Source: Campylobacter suis
Lineage (GTDB): Bacteria > Campylobacterota > Campylobacteria > Campylobacterales > Campylobacteraceae
DNA: 41,866 nt
Assembly (NCBI RefSeq): GCF_905120475.1
Contig: NZ_CAJHOE010000007.1
Coordinates: 1-41,866, forward strand
Reading direction: 5' to 3'
Shown here: in pieces, positions 17,532 through 25,632 of the stretch
Position numbering within the stretch: the first letter of the stretch is position 1
Layout of the letters: each line of letters starts with the position of its first letter
Translations under genes and position numbers: made by a program
Notes under the pieces: model-generated
The model's input: only the letters and a program-made list of their open reading frames with translations
Databases searched by the model: none
Told to the model about the DNA's origin: nothing

Positions 17532-19076
17532 ATGAAAAATTTGTCAAGACGCGAAATGCTCAAAATGAGTATGGTTGGTGCTAGTGCTTTAGCTTTATCA
17601 GCTGTAAATGCAAATGCTTCAGCGGTTGATGCAAAGGGTGTGAAATTCGACGAAGAGTGGGATGTCATCGTCATTGGCTCTGGTTTTGCAGGACTTGCAG
17701 CAGCTCTAACATCGGCTAAAAAAGGCAACAAGGTTTTAATCCTTGAAAAGATGGGTCGTATCGGTGGCAACTCTGTTATAAACGGTGGCGGTATGAGCGT
17801 TTGCGCTAACCCAGTGCAAGCAAAAACAGGCATTAAAGATAGCAAAGAGCTTTTCATCGCTGATTGTATGAAGGCTGGTCTTGGCATAAACCACCCAGAG
17901 CTACTAAATGCTATTGCTGATCGCGGTATCGACGCGCTAAATTTCTTAATCGAAAACGGCGTTCAGTTTAAAGAGCACTGCGCGCACTTTGGCGGCCACA
18001 CCGTAGCTCGCTCAATGCTAACTACAAACGACTCTGGCTCTGGCTACATCCAGCCAATGTTAGAAAAATTTGAAGCATTAAAAGATAGCGGTTGCGAGCT
18101 TAGAAGAAGAGCAAAATTTGATGATTTTGTGATGGAGGGCGACAGGGTTGTGGGCGTAGTCATACGCGAAGAGTATAAATTTGACTCAAAGCTTTACAGC
18201 GATGACCTTGAAAACACAAGCGGTACCAAAAAGACGCTAAAAGCTAAAAAAGGCGTCGTGCTAGCAAGCGGTGGCTTTAGCAACGATAAGGCGTTTAGAA
18301 AGCTACAAGATCCTAGAATTCCAGATGATGTCGATGCGACAAACCACGCTGGCGCAACAGCTGGCGCGCTTTTAAAAGCGTTTGAGATAGGTGCGTATCC
18401 TGTTCAGATAGACTGGATCCAGTTTGGTCCTTGGGCTAGCCCAGACGAGAAGGGCTTTGGTACAGGTCCTATCCTAACTCAACAAGGCACATTTAAGTAT
18501 GGTATCGCGGTCGATGTTCGTAACGGCAAGCGCTTTATGAACGAGCTAGCTGATAGAAAGACGCGCGCGGACGCTGAGTTTAAAATTTTACGCGAAGCAC
18601 CGGGCAAGTATCCTATAACATTTGCTGATACAAAGATGGCGTTTAAAGATCTTAGCGAAGATGTTATCCAAAAAGGTCTTGCAAGTGGTAAGCTAGTAGG
18701 CGAGTGTGCAAATCTCGATGAGATCGCGTCAAAATACGGCGTACCAGCTGACGCGCTAAAAGAGACTGTTAAAAAATACAACGAAGGCGTAAGAGCGAAA
18801 AAAGATGAGTTTGGCAAGCAAGAAAGCGCGCTAAGCGAGATAAATGAGGCTGGACCATTCTATGTTATCCGCCTATCTCCAAAGCCTCACCACACAATGG
18901 GTGGCTTAAAGATAAATGAAAAAGCAGAGGTCATCTCAGCTAAAACTAACAAAGCTATCCCGGGACTTTACGCGGCTGGCGAAGTCACAGGCGGAACACA
19001 CGGTGCAAGCCGTTTAGGAACGGTTGCGATTACTGATTGTATCGTATTCGGCATGATAGCAGGCGAGAATATCTAA
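17532..19076 (+). CDS. fccA: periplasmic FAD-dependent reductase FccA (fumarate reductase-like)
   Basis: This is a 514-residue flavoprotein exported by Tat (SRREMLKMSMVGASALALS). It has the FAD-binding VIVIGSGFAGLAAA motif (residues 45-58) and EKMGRIGGNS. The C-terminal active-site region HHTMGG (His453/454) and GASRLG (Arg494), and Arg342 in NELADRK, match the Shewanella flavocytochrome c fumarate reductase. It carries no haem domain; haems come from FccB. The segment around 297-303 reads QFGPWAS where fumarate reductases have an HPT motif, so a substrate other than fumarate is likely. Wolinella FccA has been linked to methacrylate reduction. It is the first gene of the fcc operon. Confidence 0.88.
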   Translation: MKNLSRREMLKMSMVGASALALSAVNANASAVDAKGVKFDEEWDVIVIGSGFAGLAAALTSAKKGNKVLILEKMGRIGGNSVINGGGMSVCANPVQAKTGIKDSKELFIADCMKAGLGINHPELLNAIADRGIDALNFLIENGVQFKEHCAHFGGHTVARSMLTTNDSGSGYIQPMLEKFEALKDSGCELRRRAKFDDFVMEGDRVVGVVIREEYKFDSKLYSDDLENTSGTKKTLKAKKGVVLASGGFSNDKAFRKLQDPRIPDDVDATNHAGATAGALLKAFEIGAYPVQIDWIQFGPWASPDEKGFGTGPILTQQGTFKYGIAVDVRNGKRFMNELADRKTRADAEFKILREAPGKYPITFADTKMAFKDLSEDVIQKGLASGKLVGECANLDEIASKYGVPADALKETVKKYNEGVRAKKDEFGKQESALSEINEAGPFYVIRLSPKPHHTMGGLKINEKAEVISAKTNKAIPGLYAAGEVTGGTHGASRLGTVAITDCIVFGMIAGENI

Positions 19077-19083
19077 TTTACAC

Positions 19084-19106
19084 TGCAAGAGCATTTTGCT
19101 CTTGCA
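19084..19106 (+). repeat. strong hairpin between fccA and fccB
   Basis: A perfect 9-bp inverted repeat (TGCAAGAGC, loop ATTTT, GCTCTTGCA) sits in the 65-base gap after fccA. No U tract follows, so it is more likely an mRNA-stabilising or processing element that favours fccA over fccB/fccC than a full terminator. Confidence 0.5.
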
Positions 19107-19141
19107 CTTACAAACAATATATTCAAATTTAAGGGCAAACA

Positions 19142-19573
19142 ATGAAAAAGCTAAAACTAACAGCTATACTTATGTGCTTTTTCTCTATATATTTATTTGC
19201 TGCTGCTGATATAAATACTACTACTGTTAAGACAATAGTAATATCCGATGAACTTAGGCAAAAGCATAAGATAAAACCACACCATGAGCATTTGGCATTT
19301 GATTGTATAGATTGTCACGAAGGACAAGGTGATGATCCTAGTAAGTTTAAAGCCATAGGAGATAAAGGCTGTCTAAGCTGTCATAAATCAAAGGCATTTA
19401 TGGCACAAAGATTAAAATTTATGGATACACTAAAAGCAAATCCACACAACTCAGTACATGATGGTCCTACACTATATTGTGATGAGTGTCACTTTGAACA
19501 TAAACAATCAACCAATATGTGTACAGAGTGTCATGAACATGAGGTTCCACAATGGATGGGGGTAACACCATGA
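19142..19573 (+). CDS. fccB: tetrahaem cytochrome c FccB
   Basis: This is a 143-residue periplasmic cytochrome with a Sec signal (residues 1-21, ending LFAAAD). It has four haem c sites: CIDCH, CLSCH, CDECH and CTECH. The spacing and size fit the small tetrahaem partner of Wolinella FccA, which feeds electrons from the NapC-type FccC to the flavoprotein. All eight haem cysteine codons are TGT. The stop overlaps the fccC start (ATGA). Confidence 0.85.
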   Translation: MKKLKLTAILMCFFSIYLFAAADINTTTVKTIVISDELRQKHKIKPHHEHLAFDCIDCHEGQGDDPSKFKAIGDKGCLSCHKSKAFMAQRLKFMDTLKANPHNSVHDGPTLYCDECHFEHKQSTNMCTECHEHEVPQWMGVTP

Positions 19574-20250
19574 AAATTTCTAAAAAGGTATTGGCTGCTA
19601 TTATATTAGTAAGTGGCATTATAGGATTTTTAGTTGTGCTTCCTGTTCACTATGCACTAGAAGAGACAAGTGGAGATAAGTTTTGCGTAGTATGTCATGA
19701 GATGGATCCTATGGTTATGAGCTATCAACATGATGTTCATAGTGGTAAGGGAGCTACTGGCACAAAGGCAAAGTGTGTTGATTGTCATATACCACATGAT
19801 AATCTTGCAAAGTATGTCTTAACAAAGGCAAAAAATGGTATAGTTGAAGGATATGTTCACTTCTTTGGTGATCCTGATAGTATAGACTGGCATAAAAATC
19901 GTAAGAATAGAGAGAGTTATGTATTTGATAATGGTTGTATGAGCTGTCATACAGATATACTTACAACAACAGCTTCATCACAACAAGCTAAAAAGATGCA
20001 TGCTCACTATACAAAGCTATTAAACACTGATAAAGAGATAAAGTGTGTAAGCTGTCATACAACAACAGGACATGGTGGCCAGATGAGAAACTATCTTGAA
20101 TACTATAAACCAACTCTAAAAATCTATGAGAATAAGATGCTAGGTGAAAGGATAAAGGCTAAGCAGGAATTCTTTGGTAAAGATTATGAGCTTAGTAAGG
20201 AGGAGAGGGAGTATTTGGAAAAAAACACAAACAAAAAGTCTGGACACTAA
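19570..20250 (+). CDS. fccC: NapC/NirT-type tetrahaem quinol dehydrogenase FccC
   Basis: This is a 226-residue membrane-anchored cytochrome c. I start it at the ATG at 19570, which overlaps the fccB stop (ATGA) and precedes a single N-terminal membrane helix (VLAAIILVSGIIGFLVVLPV). The four haem sites are CVVCH, CVDCH, CMSCH and CVSCH, with the NapC-typical CHEMDPM near the first. It oxidises menaquinol and passes electrons to FccB. One base separates it from the regulator gene. Confidence 0.88.
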   Translation: MKISKKVLAAIILVSGIIGFLVVLPVHYALEETSGDKFCVVCHEMDPMVMSYQHDVHSGKGATGTKAKCVDCHIPHDNLAKYVLTKAKNGIVEGYVHFFGDPDSIDWHKNRKNRESYVFDNGCMSCHTDILTTTASSQQAKKMHAHYTKLLNTDKEIKCVSCHTTTGHGGQMRNYLEYYKPTLKIYENKMLGERIKAKQEFFGKDYELSKEEREYLEKNTNKKSGH

Positions 20251-20251
20251 G

Positions 20252-20917
20252 ATGAAGCGTATCTTGCTATTTAGCGATGACTTTGAGCTAGCAGTAAGTC
20301 TAAAAACTATACTTTATCGCTTTAACTTTCGCATAGTTGAGTTTCAAAATGAGCGCGAGATTATAGCTGATTTTGACGCTGGTAGCAGATACGACCTTTA
20401 TGTTTTTGAACTAAAGTCAAAAAACATAAACCTAAATTTAGTAAAATTCATACGCGATAATGAAAATTTTACCCCTATCATGCTTATCCTAGATGAGCGG
20501 CGCCCAGAGGTTTTTAAGAAAATTTATTACGCTAGGGTTGATGGTTTTATAGTTAAGCCATTCTTGCCTGATGAGATCATTTTTCATTTTTTCAAACTAA
20601 CAAAATCTCTTTTAGGAACTCGTTTTGAGTTTGAAAATGGTCTAGTTTTTGACAGAAGTACACTTTTAATCACATACGATCAAGAAAAAATTTACCTTGG
20701 TAAAAAAGAGGCGATGCTACTTGAGTCACTAGGCAAAAACTCTCCGCATGTTGTTACTTTTAGCGAGCTTGAGTACTTTATCTATCACGGCGAAAATATC
20801 TCACAAGACCGCTTGCGTTCGCTTGTAAGAGAGCTTCGCGCCAAACTGCCAATAGACATCATAAAAACTGTACGCGGGGTTGGATACCGCATAGATTATA
20901 TAGTTAGGGATAGATGA
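20252..20917 (+). CDS. aspartate-less OmpR-like response regulator
   Basis: This 221-residue regulator starts at the ATG at 20252, one base after fccC. The receiver-like half (residues 1-120) keeps an acidic pair (Asp9, Asp10) and the lysine of VKPF (Lys102). The phosphoacceptor position reads YDLYVFEL, with Glu53 in place of Asp, and the usual Thr/Ser after the fourth strand is Ile (IMLIL). The C-terminal half is a winged-helix DNA-binding domain ending IKTVRGVGYRID. No histidine kinase gene is adjacent. It probably works without phosphorylation, and the fcc operon is the first target to test. Confidence 0.8.
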   Translation: MKRILLFSDDFELAVSLKTILYRFNFRIVEFQNEREIIADFDAGSRYDLYVFELKSKNINLNLVKFIRDNENFTPIMLILDERRPEVFKKIYYARVDGFIVKPFLPDEIIFHFFKLTKSLLGTRFEFENGLVFDRSTLLITYDQEKIYLGKKEAMLLESLGKNSPHVVTFSELEYFIYHGENISQDRLRSLVRELRAKLPIDIIKTVRGVGYRIDYIVRDR

Positions 20918-21243
20918 TGAAATTTCTTTTTTCTCTATTTTTTATCACGCTTAGCCTTTTTGCAGGCGATTTTGAGTTTATAAGAGCCGAGCAGTTTGAC
21001 CATACAAATGGCGTCCGCTCTTATGCATTTGTAGTAACAGATAAAAACTTACAAACCAAAACTATAGCAGACTTACTAAATTTAGACTCTAGTTTTCTTG
21101 TAGTAGCAAAAATTCGAGTCCTAAATGGTAATAAAAGCTACTATTTGCATGCTTATAAAAATGGTGAAAAAGCACTCGAGATAGACCTCTCACGAAGCGG
21201 GGCATGGGAAATTTTAGAAGCATTTAAGCGCTCATCTTTATAA
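20914..21243 (+). CDS. small secreted protein of unknown function
   Basis: This is a 109-residue protein with a clear Sec signal (MKFLFSLFFITLSLFAGD). The mature part is about 90 residues, mixed beta/alpha in appearance, without cysteines or known motifs. The start overlaps the regulator stop (ATGA); a second ATG three bases on is equally possible. It closes the fcc transcription unit. I do not recognise the family. A periplasmic partner or sensor for the Fcc system is only a guess from position. Confidence 0.65.
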   Translation: MMKFLFSLFFITLSLFAGDFEFIRAEQFDHTNGVRSYAFVVTDKNLQTKTIADLLNLDSSFLVVAKIRVLNGNKSYYLHAYKNGEKALEIDLSRSGAWEILEAFKRSSL

Positions 21244-21311
21244 TTTTGCAAGTTTTTATCACTTACAAAGCCTTTAAAGGCTAAAATAAAGCAAAAACTA
21301 AAAGGCTAAAA

Positions 21312-21929
21312 ATGAATATAACTCTACTAAATTTCACTCCGCTAAATGTTTGCTCGCACGCGATACGCACATGCTGGCAAAGCTTTGAACGAGGGGATAA
21401 TGGCGGCGAGAAAGACCTTGAGCTGATTGACCGTGTTGGCAACAAAAATAAGCATGCAAGTACACTTGAGCATCTTTATTACAACTTCTATATTCAAGGA
21501 ATTTCACGCGCCCTACTTCAAGAGCTAGCACGCCACCGTATCGCGAGTCTAAGCGTAAAATCAACTCGCTACACATTAAAAGAGTTAAAAAATGAAGCTG
21601 AGTTTAAATATGGTGAGTTTGATAGAGCCAGTTCTTATATAGTGCTAACAGGAAACGAAATGGTTGATAATGCAAGCATTACAGCACTTGAAAATTTACG
21701 CAAAATTCTAAGCACCACAACAACCAGCCTTGACATCGTTAAATACTGCCTGCCTGAGTGCTACAAAACAGAGCTTACATGGAGCGTGAATGCTAGAAGC
21801 CTGCAAAACTTTCTTTCACTTCGCTCTAGCAAGTCAGCCCTTTGGGAGATACGAAACCTAGCAAACGCCGTTTATGACGCACTTCCAGCTGAACATAAAT
21901 TTATATTTAAAGAGTGTATACAGGGATAG
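21312..21929 (+). CDS. thyX: flavin-dependent thymidylate synthase ThyX
   Basis: This 205-residue enzyme makes dTMP from dUMP using FAD, NADPH and methylenetetrahydrofolate. The ThyX signature RHRIASLSVKSTRY is present at about residues 75-88, and the RSLQNFLSLR segment that binds nucleotide and flavin appears later. ThyX replaces ThyA in epsilonproteobacteria. It is a stand-alone gene followed by a terminator. Confidence 0.95.
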   Translation: MNITLLNFTPLNVCSHAIRTCWQSFERGDNGGEKDLELIDRVGNKNKHASTLEHLYYNFYIQGISRALLQELARHRIASLSVKSTRYTLKELKNEAEFKYGEFDRASSYIVLTGNEMVDNASITALENLRKILSTTTTSLDIVKYCLPECYKTELTWSVNARSLQNFLSLRSSKSALWEIRNLANAVYDALPAEHKFIFKECIQG

Positions 21930-21932
21930 TTT

Positions 21933-21968
21933 TAGCGGATTGTCAAAGATGGCTAAATCCGCTATTTT
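21933..21968 (+). terminator. terminator after thyX
   Basis: A perfect 9-bp inverted repeat (TAGCGGATT at 21933-21941, AATCCGCTA at 21956-21964) with a 14-base loop is followed by TTTT. It lies just after the thyX stop. Confidence 0.6.
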
Positions 21969-22143
21969 AAGACTTCACTTAAGTGTAAATTTTATGCCAT
22001 TTTAAAGTGGGTATTTTTAAAATCAAGCAAATTTATAAATTTTTAATATTTTCAAGATGCGTAAAAAAGGTGTATTTTAAAGCGATACGACATAAAATTT
22101 ATAAAAATTTATTAGTTTTTATGCAAAATTAAACTTTGCAAAG

Positions 22144-22149
22144 TATAAT
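22144..22149 (+). promoter_or_regulatory. candidate -10 box for the symporter gene
   Basis: TATAAT lies 31 bases upstream of the ATG at 22180, the same distance as at fccA. An AGGA ribosome site follows. Confidence 0.45.
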
Positions 22150-22179
22150 AAAATCTTAAACTTTCAATTAGGATCTTGT

Positions 22180-23595
22180 ATGGAAAAATTCACAGAGCTT
22201 GTGAGGCTACTAAATTCGTTTATTTGGGGACCTTATTTTCTTATCGCCCTACTTTGCGGAACTGGGCTTTACTTCACTATAAAACTAAAATTTGTTCAGA
22301 TTTTTAAGTTTAAGATGGGGCTTCGTAGGCTTTTTGGAAATTTCTCACTTCACGGCGAAAAGGCTGGCGAACACGGCATGAGTTCGTTTCAAGCTGTGGC
22401 AACCGCGATAGCAGCTCAAGTTGGGACGGGAAATTTAGTTGGAGCTAGCACGGCCTTGGTTATGGGTGGACCTGGAGCTATATTTTGGATGTGGATAGCG
22501 GCATTTTTTGGTATGGCAACAAATTTTGCCGAAATTTGCCTAGCTCAAATTTATAAGACAAAAGATGATAGCAATCACATCATAGGCGGCCCAGCCTTTT
22601 ATATCTCAAAAGGCATAGGTGGCAAGGTAGGCAAAATTTTAGCCATATTTTTTGCCTGTGCTATCATCGCAGCTCTTGGCTGTATGGGGAATATGGTTCA
22701 AGCAAATTCCATCTCAGACGGCTTTTCTTCAGCATTTAACATACCAAAATGGGTAACTGGTGCCATACTAGCGCTTATTTGTGCTGTTGTATTTATAGGT
22801 GGGATAAAGTCTATCGCTCGTATAGCAGAAAAGATAGTCCCTACTATGGCGATCCTTTATGTGATAATAGGCTTTATAATTATATGTTATAACTTGGAAC
22901 AAATTCCAGCGATATTTTCACTCATTATCGAAGCAGCCTTTAACCCAGCCGCAGCATGGGGAGGCGCTACTGGCGCTACAATGGCAGCGGCAATACGCTA
23001 CGGCATAGCTAGAGGTCTTTTTTCAAATGAAGCTGGTATGGGCTCAACCCCACACGCACATGCAGCCGCAAAGGTAAAGCACCCAGTCGATCAAGCTGTA
23101 CTTGGGATAATGAGCGTTTTTGTGGATACTTTTATTGTTTTAAATATCACTGTTTTAGTCATTCTAAGCTCTGGTGTGGTCGCTTTTAAAGAGGTTTCGG
23201 CTGGAAAATTTGAGCCAGTTTTTAAAGGCATACAGCTCGTACAAGAGGCGTTTTCTACCCATATATTAGGTAGTTTTGGCTACTCATTTGTGGCAGTTTG
23301 TCTTTTCTTTTTTGCATTTACAACCATTGTCGGGTGGTATTATTTTGCTGAAGTAAATATCCGCTATTTATTTGGGAAAAAGGGGATAAAATTCTTACAA
23401 ATTTTAGTAGTTGTATTTGTATTTTTGGGTAGTCTTTCAAAGATAGATCTCGTTTGGGAGTTAGCTGATCTTTTTAATGGATTAATGGTCTTACCAAATC
23501 TTATCGCGATACTCATACTAAGTCCAGTTGTAGTAAAGCTACTTAGAGATCATAATGATGGCAAAAAGTACGACCAGCGCGACTATGTAAAGTGA
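22180..23595 (+). CDS. AGCS-family sodium:alanine/glycine symporter
   Basis: This is a 471-residue inner-membrane protein with about ten membrane helices. It shows AGCS signatures: SSFQAVATAIAAQVGTGNLVG near the N-terminus, NMVQANSISDGF, and the GLFSNEAGMGSTPHAHA segment. Family members import alanine, glycine or glutamine with sodium. The length is standard. It converges with the TauE gene with only 4 bases between the stops. Confidence 0.9.
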   Translation: MEKFTELVRLLNSFIWGPYFLIALLCGTGLYFTIKLKFVQIFKFKMGLRRLFGNFSLHGEKAGEHGMSSFQAVATAIAAQVGTGNLVGASTALVMGGPGAIFWMWIAAFFGMATNFAEICLAQIYKTKDDSNHIIGGPAFYISKGIGGKVGKILAIFFACAIIAALGCMGNMVQANSISDGFSSAFNIPKWVTGAILALICAVVFIGGIKSIARIAEKIVPTMAILYVIIGFIIICYNLEQIPAIFSLIIEAAFNPAAAWGGATGATMAAAIRYGIARGLFSNEAGMGSTPHAHAAAKVKHPVDQAVLGIMSVFVDTFIVLNITVLVILSSGVVAFKEVSAGKFEPVFKGIQLVQEAFSTHILGSFGYSFVAVCLFFFAFTTIVGWYYFAEVNIRYLFGKKGIKFLQILVVVFVFLGSLSKIDLVWELADLFNGLMVLPNLIAILILSPVVVKLLRDHNDGKKYDQRDYVK

Positions 23596-23599
23596 TTTG

Positions 23600-24337
23600 C
23601 TAAGAGTTAAGAAATTTATTTAGCATTATAAGAAGCATAACACTTAAAAGCGCGATGATCCAGCGCTTTTGTGCTATGCGTGAAATTTTGTGAGCAGTTT
23701 TTACACCAAAATACACCCCTATAACAGCCCCTATGCCCAACATCGCACCGATAGTGTAGTTTACAAAGCCGTGCAAAGCAAGACTTACAAACCCAGAGAT
23801 AGAAGCAAAAATAACAAAAAACAGCCCCGCTGATGCAGCCTTTTTTATATCATAGTTTAAAAAACCAACAAGCAAAGGTATGATAAGAGCAGAGCCGCCG
23901 ATACCCATACTTATGGCTGTTGTGCCTATTATTAATCCAATTAAAAAGAGTAAAAATTTTGACTCATTTGGCGCACCTTTTGGCTCTGATGGCGTGGTTA
24001 AGAGCTTTGCAAGATTTAATATCTGCAAAACTATTAGCATGCCAAGCAAAAATTTAGATGAAAAAAACTCAACCACAAATCCGCTTGCCATCGCACCGAA
24101 AAACCCACCAAGCCCTAAAATCAGAGCTGGCTTTACATCAAGTATTTTTGATTTAAAATTTACATATGAACCAAAAGCTGAGCTAAAAAGCATCTGCATT
24201 ATACTAACACCAACGGCAAATTTCATATCATAGCCAAAAAGTAGCATACTAGGCACAACTACCGCACCGCCACCTATGCCAAAAAATCCACCTGCAAACC
24301 CCACAAATAGCCCTAAAATGATAAATAATAAATCCAT
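23600..24337 (-). CDS. TauE/SafE-family permease (possible sulfite or sulfonate exporter)
   Basis: This is a 245-residue polytopic membrane protein with about eight helices and the two glycine-rich TauE/SafE repeats (FAGGFFGIGGGAVVVPS at the N-terminus and MGIGGSALIIPLL in the middle). Members export sulfite or sulfoacetate or move other organosulfur anions, and specificity is not visible in the sequence. It lies 52 bases after rarA on the same strand and about 1.3 kb past the end of the mcc block. A role in sulfite traffic is therefore tempting but unproven. Confidence 0.8.
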   Translation of the reverse strand: MDLLFIILGLFVGFAGGFFGIGGGAVVVPSMLLFGYDMKFAVGVSIMQMLFSSAFGSYVNFKSKILDVKPALILGLGGFFGAMASGFVVEFFSSKFLLGMLIVLQILNLAKLLTTPSEPKGAPNESKFLLFLIGLIIGTTAISMGIGGSALIIPLLVGFLNYDIKKAASAGLFFVIFASISGFVSLALHGFVNYTIGAMLGIGAVIGVYFGVKTAHKISRIAQKRWIIALLSVMLLIMLNKFLNS

Positions 24338-24388
24338 GCGTATCCTTTATGTTATTGTATCACTATTTGGGTAAAAGTGTGGTTATGT

Positions 24389-25573
24389 TTAGTTTTTGTG
24401 AAGTTCATGTATCTTTTTTAGCCACTCATCAAGCGTCTTTTCAAAGCCAATGCCTTTGCTTTTATAAAATTTTAGTGGTTTTTGAAGGTATTTTTGCTCA
24501 ACCCATCCGCCAAAATCATGCGGATAAAGGTAGTCTTTTTTTTCCGGTGCTGTATTTATAAGATACTTTGGAATTTCAAGCTTTGGTTCATTCTGAGCGT
24601 AATTTAGGGCAGAATTTATCGCCATATAGCTAGAGTTTGACTTTGGCGAGCTAGCTAGATATACAGCGCACTGAGCCAATATAATGCGCGCTTCAGGATA
24701 GCCTATCTTGCTGACGGCAGTAAGCGTGCTGGTGGCTAAATTTAGGGCATTTGGATTTGCATTGCCAATGTCTTCACTAGAAAATATAACCAACCTTCTT
24801 GCGATAAAATCTGCACTCTCGCCAGCAGCTATCAGTCTTGCAAGGTAGTAAATAGCAGCATCAACATCGCTCCCACGAAGGCTTTTTATAAGAGCACTAG
24901 CTAAGTGATAGTGTGTATCATCGCTACTGACCCCTTCATTTATGGCATTTGCTCTAAGAACTCGTAAATTTTCAAGAGTAACTTTTTCATCAAGTGCGAT
25001 AGCAAATTCCAGCAAATTTAGCATACTCCTTGCATCTCCGCCACTACTTTTTAAAAGATACTCTTTTGCTTCATTTGAAATTTCAAACCTTACGCTTTGC
25101 CCTACTCTTTCTAGTAACTTTTCAAAATCCCCCGTATTTAAGGGCTTAAACTCAAAAAGCATTGAGCGGCTGCGTATACCAGAACTTAGAGTAAAAAATG
25201 GATTTTCCGTGCTTGCACCGATGATAAGTGCACGGTAGTTTTCCATGGGTATCAAAAGTGCTTCTTGCTGTGTTTTGCTAAGACGATGCACCTCATCTAT
25301 GAAAAAAAGTGGTTTATTTAACGCATTTTCGTAGTTTTTTAGGATTCGGCGAAATTCCTCTATCTTTAAATTCCCACCATCAAACTCGTAAAAATCATAA
25401 CTTAACGAGCTTGCCAAAGCCCTAGCAAAACTAGTTTTACCACAGCCAGCCAAGCCATAAAACATACTGTGTGGTACCTTGTCATTTTGGATGAATTTTT
25501 TAAAAACGGCTACCACATCGCTCTGACCACAAATTTCATCAAGAGTTTTTGGGCGAAATTTTAGAGCAAACAT
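24389..25573 (-). CDS. rarA: replication-associated recombination protein A (RarA/MgsA)
   Basis: This 394-residue AAA+ ATPase acts at stalled replication forks. The N-terminus is MFALKFRPKTLDEICGQ; it has Walker A GLAGCGKTSFA, Walker B LFFIDEVHRL, the ASTENPFF motif and sensor 2 region, then the RarA C-terminal oligomerisation domain. It follows the mcc block on the same strand with a 59-base gap and no visible terminator. It may receive read-through but is functionally unrelated. Confidence 0.93.
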   Translation of the reverse strand: MFALKFRPKTLDEICGQSDVVAVFKKFIQNDKVPHSMFYGLAGCGKTSFARALASSLSYDFYEFDGGNLKIEEFRRILKNYENALNKPLFFIDEVHRLSKTQQEALLIPMENYRALIIGASTENPFFTLSSGIRSRSMLFEFKPLNTGDFEKLLERVGQSVRFEISNEAKEYLLKSSGGDARSMLNLLEFAIALDEKVTLENLRVLRANAINEGVSSDDTHYHLASALIKSLRGSDVDAAIYYLARLIAAGESADFIARRLVIFSSEDIGNANPNALNLATSTLTAVSKIGYPEARIILAQCAVYLASSPKSNSSYMAINSALNYAQNEPKLEIPKYLINTAPEKKDYLYPHDFGGWVEQKYLQKPLKFYKSKGIGFEKTLDEWLKKIHELHKN

Positions 25574-25632
25574 AGGCGTCCTTTTTATTTTTGTAAAATT
25601 ATACTAAAAACCGCCTTTATCAAGACAAAAAA

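Noticed and set aside
17317-17535. A 72-codon plus-strand frame upstream of fccA.
   Set aside because: Composition is almost only I, F, K, L, as expected from AT-rich DNA. It has no ribosome site and overlaps the fccA start and promoter.
17435-17887. A 150-codon minus-strand frame over the fccA start.
   Set aside because: It is a shadow of fccA with no ribosome site and no recognisable domain.
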